Assembly: GCA_023653785.1 (NCBI GenBank) | Contig: JAMKCH010056671.1 | Span: 1-64,000 of the forward strand | Length of the DNA: 64,000 nt | DNA from: Ophioderma brevispina | Taxonomy: Eukaryota; Echinodermata; Ophiuroidea; Amphilepidida; Ophiodermatidae | Direction of reading: 5' to 3' | Shown here: positions 9,721-19,887 of the stretch, in pieces | How positions within the stretch are numbered: position 1 is the first letter of the stretch | Layout of the letters: the number at the start of each line of letters is the position of its first letter | Position numbers and translations under genes: made by a program | Notes under the pieces: generated by a model | Databases searched by the model: none | What the model was told of the DNA's origin: nothing | The model's input: the letters and a program-made list of their open reading frames with translations, nothing else

Positions 9721-11199
9721 CTGTAACAACAGAAAATAGTGTGGAATATTACAGATTTGTGGCAAATACTGGTTGACAGGTGAATCTTTTAACTACTTAG
9801 TTTACAAGGTAGACATGGATCAATTTTAAATTCATCTTTTCCTCGGTTGGGCCGCCAGAAGCTATGACCAGTGTGCTCACTGGATGGAAACAGGCACTGG
9901 AAGAATTGACAGGTCGTTGGTGTGTCATCTTAATTTAACTGATGTGGAGGCAAGTTTGTGAGATTTTTACTCTGTCAGGCAAGATTGTGAGCTTATCTTA
10001 AACTGCCAATAGAATTGAGTGGTTTGGGTCAAGTCTACAAGGAGGGGCTGGAAAGCATTCAATATTTGGGTTGGTGATGACATCAATTGGGGTGTTATTG
10101 ATTTTTGAGAGAGTAATAGAAAATTCCAGGTGACTGGTGTGAATCTATTCATGACACTGACTGAAAATCAATAATGATCACTAATGATGTCACTGGTAGT
10201 GTATTCTTTTTTCTGGTCCTGTTTATTGGAATGGAATGTCCCCTAAAAGATTTGGAGTAGGTTTATCATCTCATTTCCTGGGACCTTTAAATATCTCTAA
10301 CCCTAATGCCACCAAACACCCAAAAACCCCAATGCACTGAGTGAGAAAATGCACAAAGTCCCGGATGCAGCAATGACGTCATCGAACAAAGACACATATG
10401 GGCACAAAATCGCTGGCAGTGCCAGCGACACCGCCGTAGCGTGATATCCCGGTCATGGGAGTGGGGCCCCAGGTTCGAGACCAACCAGAGTTTCAGACTT
10501 TTCTCTTTCCCCTCTTCCCTTATTCCTTCACTGCCTCCAGGGAGATTGGCTAGAAGGGTTAAAAATGGCATGAAAATGGCCATTATGACCCCAAAATGGG
10601 CTGAAAGTAAATCAAATTGCGTGAATTTGGGCAACAAAAAATCTGAATTCAGATTTGTATGTGTTTTAATTGTAATTTTTATTATCTTATATTTCTTGTG
10701 TATTTAAAGAATTTTTGTATTAATTATGAATATTTAAATTTAAGATTTTGTATGTCTTATTACCAAGGAATCCTATGAATATTGTATGCTTTGTCTCAAC
10801 TGGGCCATTTTGTCTAAAGACAACAAAAATAAATGTAAAAAATCTGTACATTTCACTAACTCCTCCTATTCCAATACTTTATGAGCACACATAGTTAAAC
10901 ACTTATGAAACCAGGGTTGAAATGAGGGAATTGAACCCTAGACCTATAGGTGAATATTTATCACTTCCATCATGTCTTGATAGCGTAAATGGTTAGAGCA
11001 CCTCACATGTAAGTGGGAGGTTTGGGTTCAGTTCCCAGTTCAGGTAATAGATTAGTTCTTGCTCAGCTAATTATCTCAAGTACAAATCAGTTTCTTAATC
11101 AAAAATATTAGCGTCTTTTTCAAAATTCCTTTTCATATTTTCATTCAGCAGAAGAAGTCAGAAGAACTTTATTTGTAATTCTTTATTCTAATAATTACT
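9721..11199 (-). other. hemicentin intron, no exon seen
   Basis: Intron between the last EGF exon and the fibulin-module exon. Apart from the tRNA-derived segment at 10975-11050, no repeat or exon was recognised. GC-rich sequence at 10360-10500 is discussed among the rejected items. Confidence 0.45.
10975..11050 (+). repeat. tRNA-derived sequence (SINE head or tRNA pseudogene)
   Basis: TAGCGTAAATGGTTAGAGC resembles an RNA polymerase III A box, and GGTTCAGTTCCCA, 30-odd bases later, resembles a B box. Between them CTCAC-ATGTAA-GTGGG looks like an anticodon arm with a 6-base loop. The acceptor stem does not pair convincingly and no CCA is present, so a tRNA-derived SINE or pseudogene is likelier than a functional tRNA. 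Confidence 0.45.
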
Positions 11200-11342
11200 C
11201 TGTGCTACACTCTCTGATACTATATCTTTTCTCTAAAATCTGACATGAGATATCTACACAGCTGTAACTCCCTCTGGTGTTGAAATGAAACACTTTTGCT
11301 CTCTTTGACAATGGCCCGGACTTCAGGACATCATCGTAATAT
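11200..11342 (-). CDS. hmcn: hemicentin exon: last calcium-binding EGF domain (frameshifted)
   Basis: The acceptor CCTTCCTGCAG/ATATTACG begins a minus-strand exon whose second half reads FNTRGSYSCVDISC, the signature of the final EGF in hemicentins and fibulins. This EGF has a C-V-D-x-x-C ending and directly precedes the C-terminal module. The first half (DVLKSGPLSKRAKVF) lacks expected cysteines in this frame, and another frame supplies them (CQREQKC), so at least one indel is present. The donor could not be placed with certainty. Confidence 0.7.
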
Positions 11343-12067
11343 CTGCAGGAAGGAATATTACAGTAATAAAATAATAATGAGAGTGCTAATAAACAATGTT
11401 CCAGCAAATTTTACCATATTCATGAGGCTCTAATGAGTTGTATGACAGGCTGTCTATCGCAAAAATCCTATTCACAGACAGTTCCAGGTGATCCCCAAAT
11501 CTAATTAAAAATCCCTTCTTTATTACGCTTTTGAGGCATTTGTCGTTCACAAGGTGTAGTTCAATAGACGAATTACCACACAACTGTGCATAATTCTCAC
11601 AAATTAAGGGGCACTATTCAAAAAATGTGCGTTATTGCTGTGATTCTTGACAACAAAAGAAAATCTTTACTGCCCTAAGGTATACATTCTGAGCTCTATT
11701 CAAGGACAGCATTAGCCAGTGTCCCACTTGCACATACCTACTATTGGTAATCAGCATGGTACCGACAGTAATTGTTTAAGGTGAGTGTAGACGGGGAATG
11801 TTTTGAAAAATATGTTAAAAATGCTCCATGTAAATTTGGTTTTTCGGACTCGGGACTAATAAGCACACAGGGACCACTTTCTGCTTAATTGAGCTATGGA
11901 AAATTATGGTTTTGGCCTGTGGAAGCTGAAACAACTTCTTTTTTGCCTTACCTCTCTGAAGTTAACCTACATATTACTTGGGAACACAAAACTGCTCATA
12001 ACATCAGAATCAACTGTAATTTTGGAAATCAACTTTTTTCAAGGGTATCTCTTGAAACATATGCATA

Positions 12068-12230
12068 TATAGGGTGACTTCAAAAATACAACCCATAACA
12101 TCTATTGCCATTGTTCTAGAGTCTATTTTTGGGTCACTTTGTAATAATGCACTTACCAGTACATGAGATACCATCACGGTGGTTTATTGCCATTCTCATG
12201 GAGTGCATTTTTTTTGGTCACCCTGTAATA
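12068..12230. repeat. small Tc1-like MITE remnants with a duplicated exon edge
   Basis: TATAGGGTGACTTC (12068) and TTTTGGGTCACTTTGTAA (about 12126), then TTTGGTCACCCTGTAATA (about 12214), look like ends of the mariner-like MITE seen elsewhere. Between them CACTTACCAGTACATGAGAT (about 12150) duplicates the splice-donor edge of the neighbouring EGF exon (CACTTACCAGTGCATGAGAT, about 12234), about 85 bp away. No full second EGF is present. Confidence 0.6.
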
Positions 12231-12240
12231 ACACACTTAC

Positions 12241-12372
12241 CAGTGCATGAGATACCATCACGTTGTATCCTGTATCCTGATGGACAGCGACAGTTATAAG
12301 AACCCTCTGTGTTCTCACAGATACCTCTGCATATTGATGTTCTTGTTTGTGGCAAGGCACATTCATTGACGT
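12241..12372 (-). CDS. hmcn: hemicentin exon: calcium-binding EGF domain
   Basis: The exon is bounded by TTTTTTTACAG/ACGTC and TGCACTG/GTAAGTGT, 132 nt, phase-symmetric and open. It encodes DVNECALPQTRTSICRG followed by CENTEGSYNCRCPSGY and DGISCTG. The D-x-D/N-E-C start and the C-x-N-x-x-G-S-Y/F core are the calcium-binding EGF consensus, including the Asn and aromatic residues for Ca2+ binding and possible beta-hydroxylation. It is one of a tandem series in the C-terminal stalk. Confidence 0.9.
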
Positions 12373-12434
12373 CTGTAAAAAAATCATCAACATAATTTAG
12401 TTAGCACATACCTTGCTGTTTGTAGAATACCCAG

Positions 12435-12735
12435 AGGGTGTTTGGAATCAATCCCACGATGCATTGCAATGTGCCTATACTGTACTGTACTAAATGCATG
12501 TTGGTACTTAGGGATTAAAAATGTTCCAAAAGTTTAAGAACCATAAGACATTTCATGACCATGCAAAAAATTACTTAAGTACTAGCACCTTGTGGCCTAA
12601 AATGAGTGTACAAGTCGGGGTTTTTATCTATTAAGAATGAGATTCTTGTGGGATCACATGACCTTATTGAAGTGAAATTTCCCCAAACAGGTGCATTGTG
12701 GGATGGACTCAATGCACCCTCTGTAGAATACCTAA
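12435..12735. repeat. dispersed 300-bp repeat, copy A
   Basis: This stretch begins near ATGCATTGCAATGTGCCTAT and includes TAAGAACCATAAGACATTTC and CTAAAATGAGTGTA...AAGTC, ending with TGTGGGATGGACTCAATGCA. The same blocks occur at 15385-15665 and 15985-16260 with about 80-85% similarity by eye. It is non-coding. Confidence 0.75.
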
Positions 12736-12774
12736 CTTGAAGCCTGGGGTTAGTTCTCAAGTTTGATTTGGGTA

Positions 12775-13182
12775 GAGATCAGTGATGCTGTATGGGAGTG
12801 AGACATGGTGTCTGAGCGAAAATGAGATGGGGATTCTGAGGACAGAGAGAACAATGATGAGAGCGATGTGTGGTGTGAAGTTGATGGATAGGATGAAAAC
12901 TGAGGACTTGATGCAGATGTTGGGTTTGGAAGAAGCGATAGACCGTTTGGCACGAATAGTGTACGTTGGTATGGGCATGTGCTGAGGAAGGATGACGGGC
13001 ATGTTTTAAAAAGGGCTTTTGAGTTTGAGGTGGGAGGTTTGAGGAGGAGAGGAAGTCCAAAGAAGATTTGGAAGCAGCAAGTTGAGGAGGAGAGTAGGAG
13101 GGTTGGGTTGAGGATGGAGGATGCATTGAATCGGGTGAAATGGAAGGAGGGAGTAAGGGCGGTTGCTGCGAGTGTGAGGTGA
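12775..13182 (+). pseudogene. non-LTR retrotransposon endonuclease-RT C-terminal fragment
   Basis: Plus-strand frames read YGSETWCLSENEMGILR...MMRAMCGVKLMDRMKTEDLM, then (after a frame change near 12985) LRKDDGHVLKRAF...RRRGSPKKIW and DALNRVKWKEGVRA. This is the characteristic C-terminal tail after the reverse transcriptase in a widespread non-LTR family (the L.YGSE.W, MCG and RGRP(K/R)..W motifs). The fragment is 5'-truncated and lies antisense inside a hemicentin intron, ending only about 130 bp from the next EGF exon. Confidence 0.85.
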
Positions 13183-13308
13183 AAGTTAGATGTGGACTTT
13201 TCTTCATGCCAAACAAACATCCTTCAAGCATTTGCAAGAAGCAATAAGTTGTGTCAAGCATGGTTAGAACGAACACACAGAACCATGACAGCAAAATTCT
13301 ATATGCAC

Positions 13309-13515
13309 CTATACATCGTCCATTCCTGCGCTGCATCCCTTGTGGACAAACAGTCCAGAACTCGCGCCCCTGTGTGGATTCTATCGCCCTTCCTACACAC
13401 GTATGCTTGTCTGGTAGTCGTACCATGCCTTCTGGACATATGCATTCATATGTACCTTGGAGATTGCGACATTGATTAATACAGATTCCATCCACTTCTG
13501 CACACTCGTTGATAT
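13309..13515 (-). CDS. hmcn: hemicentin exon: EGF domain with extended tail
   Basis: Acceptor TTATTATCAG/ATATC and probable donor TGTATAG/GTGCAT define a 207-nt open exon. It encodes DINECAEVDGICINQCRN, QGTYECICPEGM and HTCVG, a complete calcium-binding EGF. A 28-residue extension follows, with REFWTVCPQGMQRRNGRC, which has two further cysteines. The extension makes this exon longer than its 132-nt neighbours. It may be the start of an atypical EGF-like or linker module, and could help set the register of the following EGF. Confidence 0.85.
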
Positions 13516-13715
13516 CTGATAATAACATTGGGAAGGTTATTTGCTTTATTATTATTTTAATTTCTTTCAACCACATAGTCATAGTTCTTTAATTCATGAA
13601 ATGTAACAAAGACAATGAAAACATTAAATCAAAGTCTACATATATTCTACAAATGTGGTGCAATTAAACGCCAGAGTAAATGTTCAGATTATATGCTTAA
13701 TCAATTGACAGGTGA

Positions 13716-13838
13716 CATGCACACACACTCGCGCACACACACACACTCGTGCACACACACACTCGCGCGCGCACACACACACATGCATATGTACATACAT
13801 GCATGCATGCATGCATACACACACATACACACTCAAAT
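13716..13838. repeat. CA-rich microsatellite
   Basis: Imperfect (CA)n with interspersed CG and TG steps (CACACACACTCGCGCGCGCA), followed by an ATGCATGCATGC block. The alternating purine-pyrimidine sequence could adopt Z-DNA or cruciform structures. Confidence 0.9.
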
Positions 13839-13954
13839 CAAAACCTAGTGATTTAAGATAAGGACAGCGTTTCCCCCAAAAATGTTATAAGCTTTCACTA
13901 CATATCAAATGGAGTACATTTCAATAATTTAAAAAAAATATAGCAAGTAAACTT

Positions 13955-14190
13955 GTGTCATCCTCCTGGCAAGAGGGCAGTCTGGAACATGACCTCAGAT
14001 GACCTTTGACCTTGGTCCGTGACCTCTGACATCTTCCACATATGAAGGAACCTCTATTGCACCTTAACTCCCAAAACTTTTCGTTGAAGACCTGAAAAAC
14101 GAAAACTTACCAAAACCGAACCAAAAAGGAACACACATACATACTGACATGCACGCTCTCGCAAAATCCTCCTACTGCTTTTCAAGCCAA
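13955..14190 (+). repeat. dispersed TGACCT-rich repeat, copy 2
   Basis: It carries GGAACATGACCTCAGATGAC, then CTTTGACCTTGGTCCGTGAC and CTCTGACATC, then ATATGAAGGAACC and TGCACCTTAAC, and ends with CTCCTACTGCTTTTCAAGCC. Order and spacing match 4005-4455. The dense TGACCT hexamers are the complement of the nuclear-receptor half-site AGGTCA. Confidence 0.75.
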
Positions 14191-14487
14191 GGGGATAAAA
14201 ATATACATGTTATAATTACTACAAATGGGGCTAGGAATTTCAATTTTTCACAATCTCATCACATATCTTATAGATGAGGTGACATCAATGTTTACAAACA
14301 CAAGTTAGCACCTGGTCTAGTGACATGTTAGAGGTGCAAAGAATATGCCCATACAGTTACAGCATTCAATAGCCTTATCACGCTTGATTGAGCGCGTATT
14401 TTAAAAGCACAAGCCCTGCAGATGCTCACGCATACTGCCGGGCAGTGCTTTGTTCGTTGCCCGGCGTTGACGTCACATGTCAACTTA

Positions 14488-14673
14488 GAGAATAAAGGTA
14501 TGATTTTGGGAACCGGTACTCTCTTTACGACGAATTGAACCCGGCGACATCATTATTTTTGCGTGGAAGAACTCGGCCTCCGGCCTTGTTCTTCCACTTA
14601 AAATAATGGTATCGCCTTGGGTTCAATTCGTCGTAAAGAGAGTATCGGTTCCCAAAATCATACCTTTATTCTC
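14488..14673. mobile_element. compact near-perfect foldback
   Basis: GAGAATAAAGGTATGATTTT at the left end is exactly complementary to AAAATCATACCTTTATTCTC at the right. Pairing continues through CTCTCTTTACGACGAATTGA to a small centre, AACTCGGCCTCCGGCCTTGTTC. Two arms of about 86 nt with few mismatches leave almost no loop. It would form a strong cruciform or RNA hairpin and is probably a foldback MITE. Confidence 0.85.
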
Positions 14674-14991
14674 ATTCTTAAACAGCTTTATCATTTAAGG
14701 TCATCTTTAACCCAATATCGCGATGCTTTACGGCTTAAATACAACAAAAAAGAACTGCCACCATCCAGTGACAACAATCGAACAACCCGTTGAAAGCAAC
14801 GACCATACGCAACGAGACGCAACGTTGGCAGACGTGCGCGAACGTAGCTAAACGCGGTATGACGCGTGCACTTCAACCTAAAAATAACTTCAATACGCAG
14901 CGCGTACTACCTGGGTTCAATCATGCGAATTGAACCCGGGCATCAGCCAATGAAATTGCTTACATTCTCACAGCTGTTTAAGAATCATCTA

Positions 14992-15806
14992 TAGGGCTGA
15001 GACTTTCGGGTATTTATATATGTACCCCGGTGCTTGATGTAATTTTTTGGGCGGGTATCGGGTACCCGAATACTGCAATTCAGCACTAATGCCCACCAAT
15101 TGGAACTGAATTGTCTGCAAAAATCTGTTTGACTTTCAGATTATTTTTACTCAAGTCTTAGCAACCAATTTTTTTCATTAGTTATTCGATTAAACAAACC
15201 TGAATATATGAAACATCAAAAATAGGCAATATTTGTGACCTACTTGCATCTTTTTTGAGTGCAATGGCCCTTCACACACCCTCCCAGATGGAAATAGAGG
15301 GTATAGAGTTCTGAAATTTGAAGGGTCATGGGGTAATTAGTTCGAAATATGTCCATTCTGCGCTGTAACCATGTGCGGGTGATCTAAACCATCCCATAAT
15401 GCATTGCAACATGCTTATATTGTACTGTAAAAACATATGTGAGTACTTCAGGATAAAAAGTGTTCATTTTAAGAACCACAAGACATTTTGTGATCATGCT
15501 CAAAATTACCGGAGTACATGTGCTTTGTAGGCTAAAATGAGTGTAAAAGTCAGGGTTTTGTGTTAAGAATAGGATTTTTGTGGGTTCACATACCTTATTG
15601 AGGTGAAATTCCCAAAAATTGGTGCATTGTGAGATGGACTCAATACACACTCGACTGTAGTAGCAGATTTTATATATAGGTAGTGTCAAAATTAAAAGAT
15701 TTTAACGTTTAAAACTTGACATTCGGGTAACCGTGACTGGAATTCAGACCCAGGTAGTTCAAGGTCGGGCAGGTACCCGAATGCCCACCCGAAAGTCCCA
15801 GCCCTA
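14992..15806. mobile_element. MITE ending beside an EGF exon
   Basis: The left end TAGGGCTGAGACTTTCGGG and right end CCCGAAAGTCCCAGCCCTA are inverted copies (one mismatch in 19). The body contains further GGTACCCGAAT-type inverted motifs and a copy of the dispersed 300-bp repeat (15385-15665). The right end lies only 10 bp from the splice donor of the EGF exon copy at 15816-15947. Confidence 0.7.
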
Positions 15807-15815
15807 ATATCTTAC

Positions 15816-15947
15816 CAAGACAAGGACTGTTATTGCTATCACCATCCTTCCGGAATCCTTCAGGACATAAACATCTGTACGAACCAGGCCTATTTTGACA
15901 AATTTGGTTGGAAATACAGCTACCGTGGAGCCGACACTCATCAATAT
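15816..15947 (-). CDS. hmcn: hemicentin EGF exon, duplicate copy
   Basis: The sequence matches 16376-16507 ([39 protein letters not shown]) with the same splice sites. It lies in the first copy of the duplication with the T20 junction. If that junction is an assembly artefact, this exon is the same one counted twice; if real, hemicentin has two identical adjacent EGF domains. Confidence 0.6.
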
Positions 15948-16375
15948 CTGCAAATTTGTTTTTTTTTTTTTTTTTTTTCAGAGGGTGATTTAAATCATCC
16001 CATAATGCATTGCAACATGCTTATATTGTACTGTAAAAACATATGTGAGTACTTCAGGATAAAAAGTGTTCATTTTAAGAACCACAAGACATTTTGTGAT
16101 CATGCTCAAAATTACCGAAGTACATGTGCTTTGTAGGCTAAAATGAGTGTAAAAGTCAGGGTTTTATGTATTAAGAATAGAATTTGTGTGGGTTCACATA
16201 CCTTATTGAGGTGAAATTTCCAAAAATTATTGCATTGTGAGATGGACTCAATACACACTTGACTGTAGTAGCAGATTTTATATATAGATAGTGTCCAAAT
16301 TAAAAGATTTTAACGTTTAAAACTTTCAGACCCAGGTAGTTCAAGGTCGGGCAGGTACCAGCCCTAATATCTTAC

Positions 16376-16507
16376 CAAGACAAGGACTGTTATTGCTATC
16401 ACCATCCTTCCGGAATCCTTCAGGACATAAACATCTGTACGAACCAGGCCTATTTTGACAAATTTGGTTGGAAATACAGCTACCGTGGAGCCGACACTCA
16501 TCAATAT
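16376..16507 (-). CDS. hmcn: hemicentin exon: calcium-binding EGF domain
   Basis: AAATTTGCAG/ATATT and CTTG/GTAAGATAT bound a 132-nt open exon. It encodes [36 protein letters not shown] and NNSPCLG: six cysteines in EGF spacing, a D-I-D-E-C calcium-binding start, and the N-x-P-G-S-Y core. In hemicentins, tandem EGFs like this form the rigid Ca2+-stabilised stalk before the fibulin module. Confidence 0.92.
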
Positions 16508-16807
16508 CTGCAAATTTGGAAAAAAACATGATTCTTGGACATGTGATTTGAATCACACACAATTCTGACCAAGTAAATCTTGATACTTTGATGATAATCA
16601 AACCATGCATTCTTTGAGGATTGTAATCGTCGGCTGCATCACATACTGTTCTATATCATATTTTTGACATTTTTGAGAAAATTCGGTATTGTTAATATGA
16701 CGTTGAACTCTTCACAATTACAGAGTTTCAGACTTGGACTCTACCTAATTATTGAGATATTAATTAGCAAATTTGATCTATGTGCATTTAATTCAAATTT
16801 ATTTTTT

Positions 16808-17150
16808 CGCATACAGTGCTATCTGACATAGATCACTATGTGATGCACTAAAAATAATGTACATGCGTACTTTAGCACGGCGATGAATACGTTACATACC
16901 GATCTATCTGTGTTCTATCTAAGAAATCGATAAGATAAATATATCTTCATCACAACCGATCTATATCAAATCTGCGTCACATACAGCGCTATCTGACATA
17001 GACCACTATGTGATGCAATGATACGACAATTGCGCCTTTTTTATAATACGGTGATGAATCCGTCACATGCTGGTCTATCTGTGTTCTATCTCAGACGTCG
17101 TTTGGAAAAACAAAAAAAATCTTTGTCACATACTGATCTATAAGTTTACA
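16808..17150. repeat. about 175-bp tandem duplication with palindromic core
   Basis: CGCATACAGTGCTATCTGAC (about 16808) and GTCACATACAGCGCTATCTG (about 16976) each start a unit. Each unit contains ACATAGAYCACTATGTGATG, a near-palindrome, and ends with GGTCTATCTGTGTTCTATCT-like sequence. It is non-coding and lies within a hemicentin intron. Confidence 0.75.
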
Positions 17151-17178
17151 GTCATATTAAACAGTGTTGGCTAGATAA

Positions 17179-18822
17179 CCAGCATTTATTTTTCACAGAA
17201 TTAAAAACTCTGAAGTGTTTTTTTGATGATATTTCCTTTTGCCTGGTAGTAAATGACGCAATCAGTATGTTTCGAGCGTATTACGAAGGGAAGATTTTCA
17301 ATTGTGATTTTCTCGAAACACATATTTTGTGAGATAGATCAGTATGTGATGAAGCTGACGAAATGTACAAAGAATTATTTAAAAGCCTTCTGTGAGATTT
17401 TGGAGTGCCATTTCTACAGCAGTTCTACAAGTGATGGGTTTCTGTGTTATTCCTTCCATTTTCCAAGCAAATCAAAACTGGTACAGTAATGCTGTGAAAT
17501 GGGAGATGAATCCCCCGGGGTGAATCCGGCCACCCCAGTTAGTGGGGACAAAACCGGATTTAAAAGTTTGGTTTTACTGCTTTTACTACATAGCCTTCAA
17601 GTTTGACAAGGGCACTCATAAAAAATAGTTCAAAATCACCTCCCTAAAAAATCAAATAATAAAAACAGTACCAACATTTCCAAATAAAACCAAAATTTTT
17701 TCCCCAAGGATCAAATAATGAAAACCATTCCAGGAATGGCTCATTTACTGGGGAAAATAGAGAATCACAGACTATTGCTAAACCATGGCTCCTTGTGAAG
17801 AAGATCAATGTTTGTCTATGGAGTTAACACATCTACATTGTTTTGTGATAAATCTAGCCATAATCCACTCCTACTTTTGACATATCATCGTGCAGTTATC
17901 TCCACAGCAAAATACGCCACGACCTTTACCACACTAAACTGGATTATTGTGTCCCTAACCCAGCTTACCTGTTAACCGTATGCTAATTTTAGCCATGTGT
18001 TTTTTTTTTTTTTTTTTTTCCAGCATTTATTTTTCACAGAATTAAAAACTCTGAAGTGTTTTTTTGATGATATTTCCTTTTGCCTGGTAGTAAATGACGC
18101 AATCAGTATGTTTCGAGCGTATTACGAAGGGAAGATTTTCAATTGCGATTTTCTCGAAACACATATTTTGTGAGATAGATCAGTGTGTGATGAAGCTGAC
18201 GAAATGTACAAAGAATAATTTAAAAGCCTTCTGTGAGATTTTGGAGTGCCATTTCTACAGCAGTTCTACAAGTGATGGGTTTCTGTGTTATTCCTTCCAT
18301 TTTCCAAGCAAATCAAAACTGGTACAGTAATGCTGTGAAATGGGAGGTGAATCCCCCGGGGTGAATCCGGACAAAACCGGATTTAAAAGTTTGGTTTTAC
18401 TGCTTTTACTACATAGCCTTCAAGTTTGACAAGGGCACTCATACAAAATAGTTCAAAATCACCTCCCTAAAAAATCAAATAATAAAAACAGTACCAACAT
18501 TTCCAAATAAAACCAAAATTTTTTCCCCAAGGATCAAATAATGAAAACCATTCCAGGAATGGCTCATTTACTGGGGAAAATAGAGAATCACAGACTATTG
18601 CTAAACTATGGCTCCTTGTGAAGAAGATCAATGTTTGTCTATGGAGTTAACACATCTACGTTGTTTTGTGATAAATCTAGCCATAATCCACTCCTACTTT
18701 TGACATATCATCGTGCAGTTATCTCCACAGCAAAATACGCCACGACCTTTACCACACTAAACTGGATTATTGTGTCCCTAACCCAGCTTACCTGTTAACC
18801 GTATGCTAATTTTAGCCATGTG
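17179..18822. repeat. 0.8-kb direct duplication joined by exactly 20 T
   Basis: 17179-17999 and 18020-18822 are almost identical (both start CCAGCATTTATTTTTCACAG and end TTTTAGCCATGTG). They are separated by a run of 20 T. The main difference is loss of 17 bases in copy 2 within the AATCCGG...CCGGATT hairpin near 17523. Each copy holds a 78-codon frame without recognisable domain, which I do not call a gene. The T20 makes an unmerged contig overlap likely. Confidence 0.85.
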
Positions 18823-19884
18823 ACATGCCTCAGTGAATGAACGGCCGAGTTAACTGCCATACTTGAGTAAGCACGCTGCCCTAACATGCAGTAACTTGGG
18901 TTGAGCGGTGTATTTTGGCCATCAGGAAGTCATTTACATATAACATCAACCGCGTACCTTCTCAAGGTCCAATCCATCCTTTGTTTGGCATACCATATAA
19001 GGAAAGCATGGGCTTGATTGACATAAAGTTCCAAGTACATAGGTCAAATCGTTTTTCTATTACGGCCTCATGAATATAGCGGTCCTCCGGCCGTACTCAG
19101 ACAAAATGTTAGAGTGAATTTACCATTCGCTGTGCACAGGTATTTTAAGAAGGATAGTTCTGATATGATCCTGGACATGCTCTCATAAATGAAAAGCACC
19201 ACATATCTTCCGAATGACATTTTCATTTTAAAATTTGCAACCATGAAGAAAGAAAACATTTCCTAGAACGTGTGAAAGTTCTGTTGAAATTGAGCATAAA
19301 CTTTGGCAGTAGTGATGCTAACTAGTGAAGCCCCTATACTTTAAATGCACACTAGGCACAAGAGGTCACGCATCAATTGTGAGCACACTGTGTATAAGGT
19401 ATAGTAAAACGGACAATAACTGCACGATGAATCTTATAAGTTTGAAGCCACACTATTTGATTTATGCAGTTCTAAGCAGAGGGTTGTGGCCAGCCTTTCT
19501 TTTTTAATTCAGAAGAGAGAGAGAGAGAGTATTTTGCCTGTACTTAATGGGCATAATTTATGTCTCTATTTTTATATTTTGAATTCCACAGACTTCAAAT
19601 TTCCATCAAAATGTTGAAAATAATTCTTGGAAATAACCTCAGAGCACATCCCACATTAAAAAAAGACAATAATTTGATATAGCCCCATAATACAGAATAA
19701 AGCATAAAGCAGCTATTTCTGGATAGCTCAAATGATGTTAAGTACTATCATGCAACCTTATGGTTTATTCCATATTATGGTGCTATATGAAGATGTTTTT
19801 GCAACCAAAAATATAACTGGGGGTGAATGATCTATACCTATATTGTATTTGTTACATTCTTTGAGAGAGGAGAAGAATGTGAGG
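18823..19884. other. hemicentin intron, nothing recognised
   Basis: AT-rich intron sequence. It includes a short GA microsatellite (about 19515-19528). No exon-like minus-strand cysteine pattern was found. Confidence 0.4.
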
Positions 19885-19887
19885 TTA

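Larger units (their letters stand above)
15377..16518. repeat. tandem duplication joined by exactly 20 T
   Basis: 15377-15958 and 15983-16518 are near-identical and each contains the dispersed 300-bp repeat, a MITE right end and the same EGF exon. The second copy lacks two short segments before the exon (around ACATTCGGGTAACCG and ACCCGAATGCCC). The junction is a run of 20 T (15959-15978) plus a few bases. The run length is identical to that at 18000-18019, which suggests converted gap bases between overlapping contigs. Confidence 0.85.

Noticed and set aside
10360..10500. GC-rich sequence with a B-box-like GGTTCGAGACC, possibly a tRNA gene
   Set aside because: No matching A box or cloverleaf could be formed around it, and the arms do not pair. 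Chance or an old SINE is as likely.
17253..17489. 78-codon frame conserved in both 0.8-kb copies
   Set aside because: Conservation is explained by duplication (possibly artificial); there is no domain and no sign of codon-level selection.
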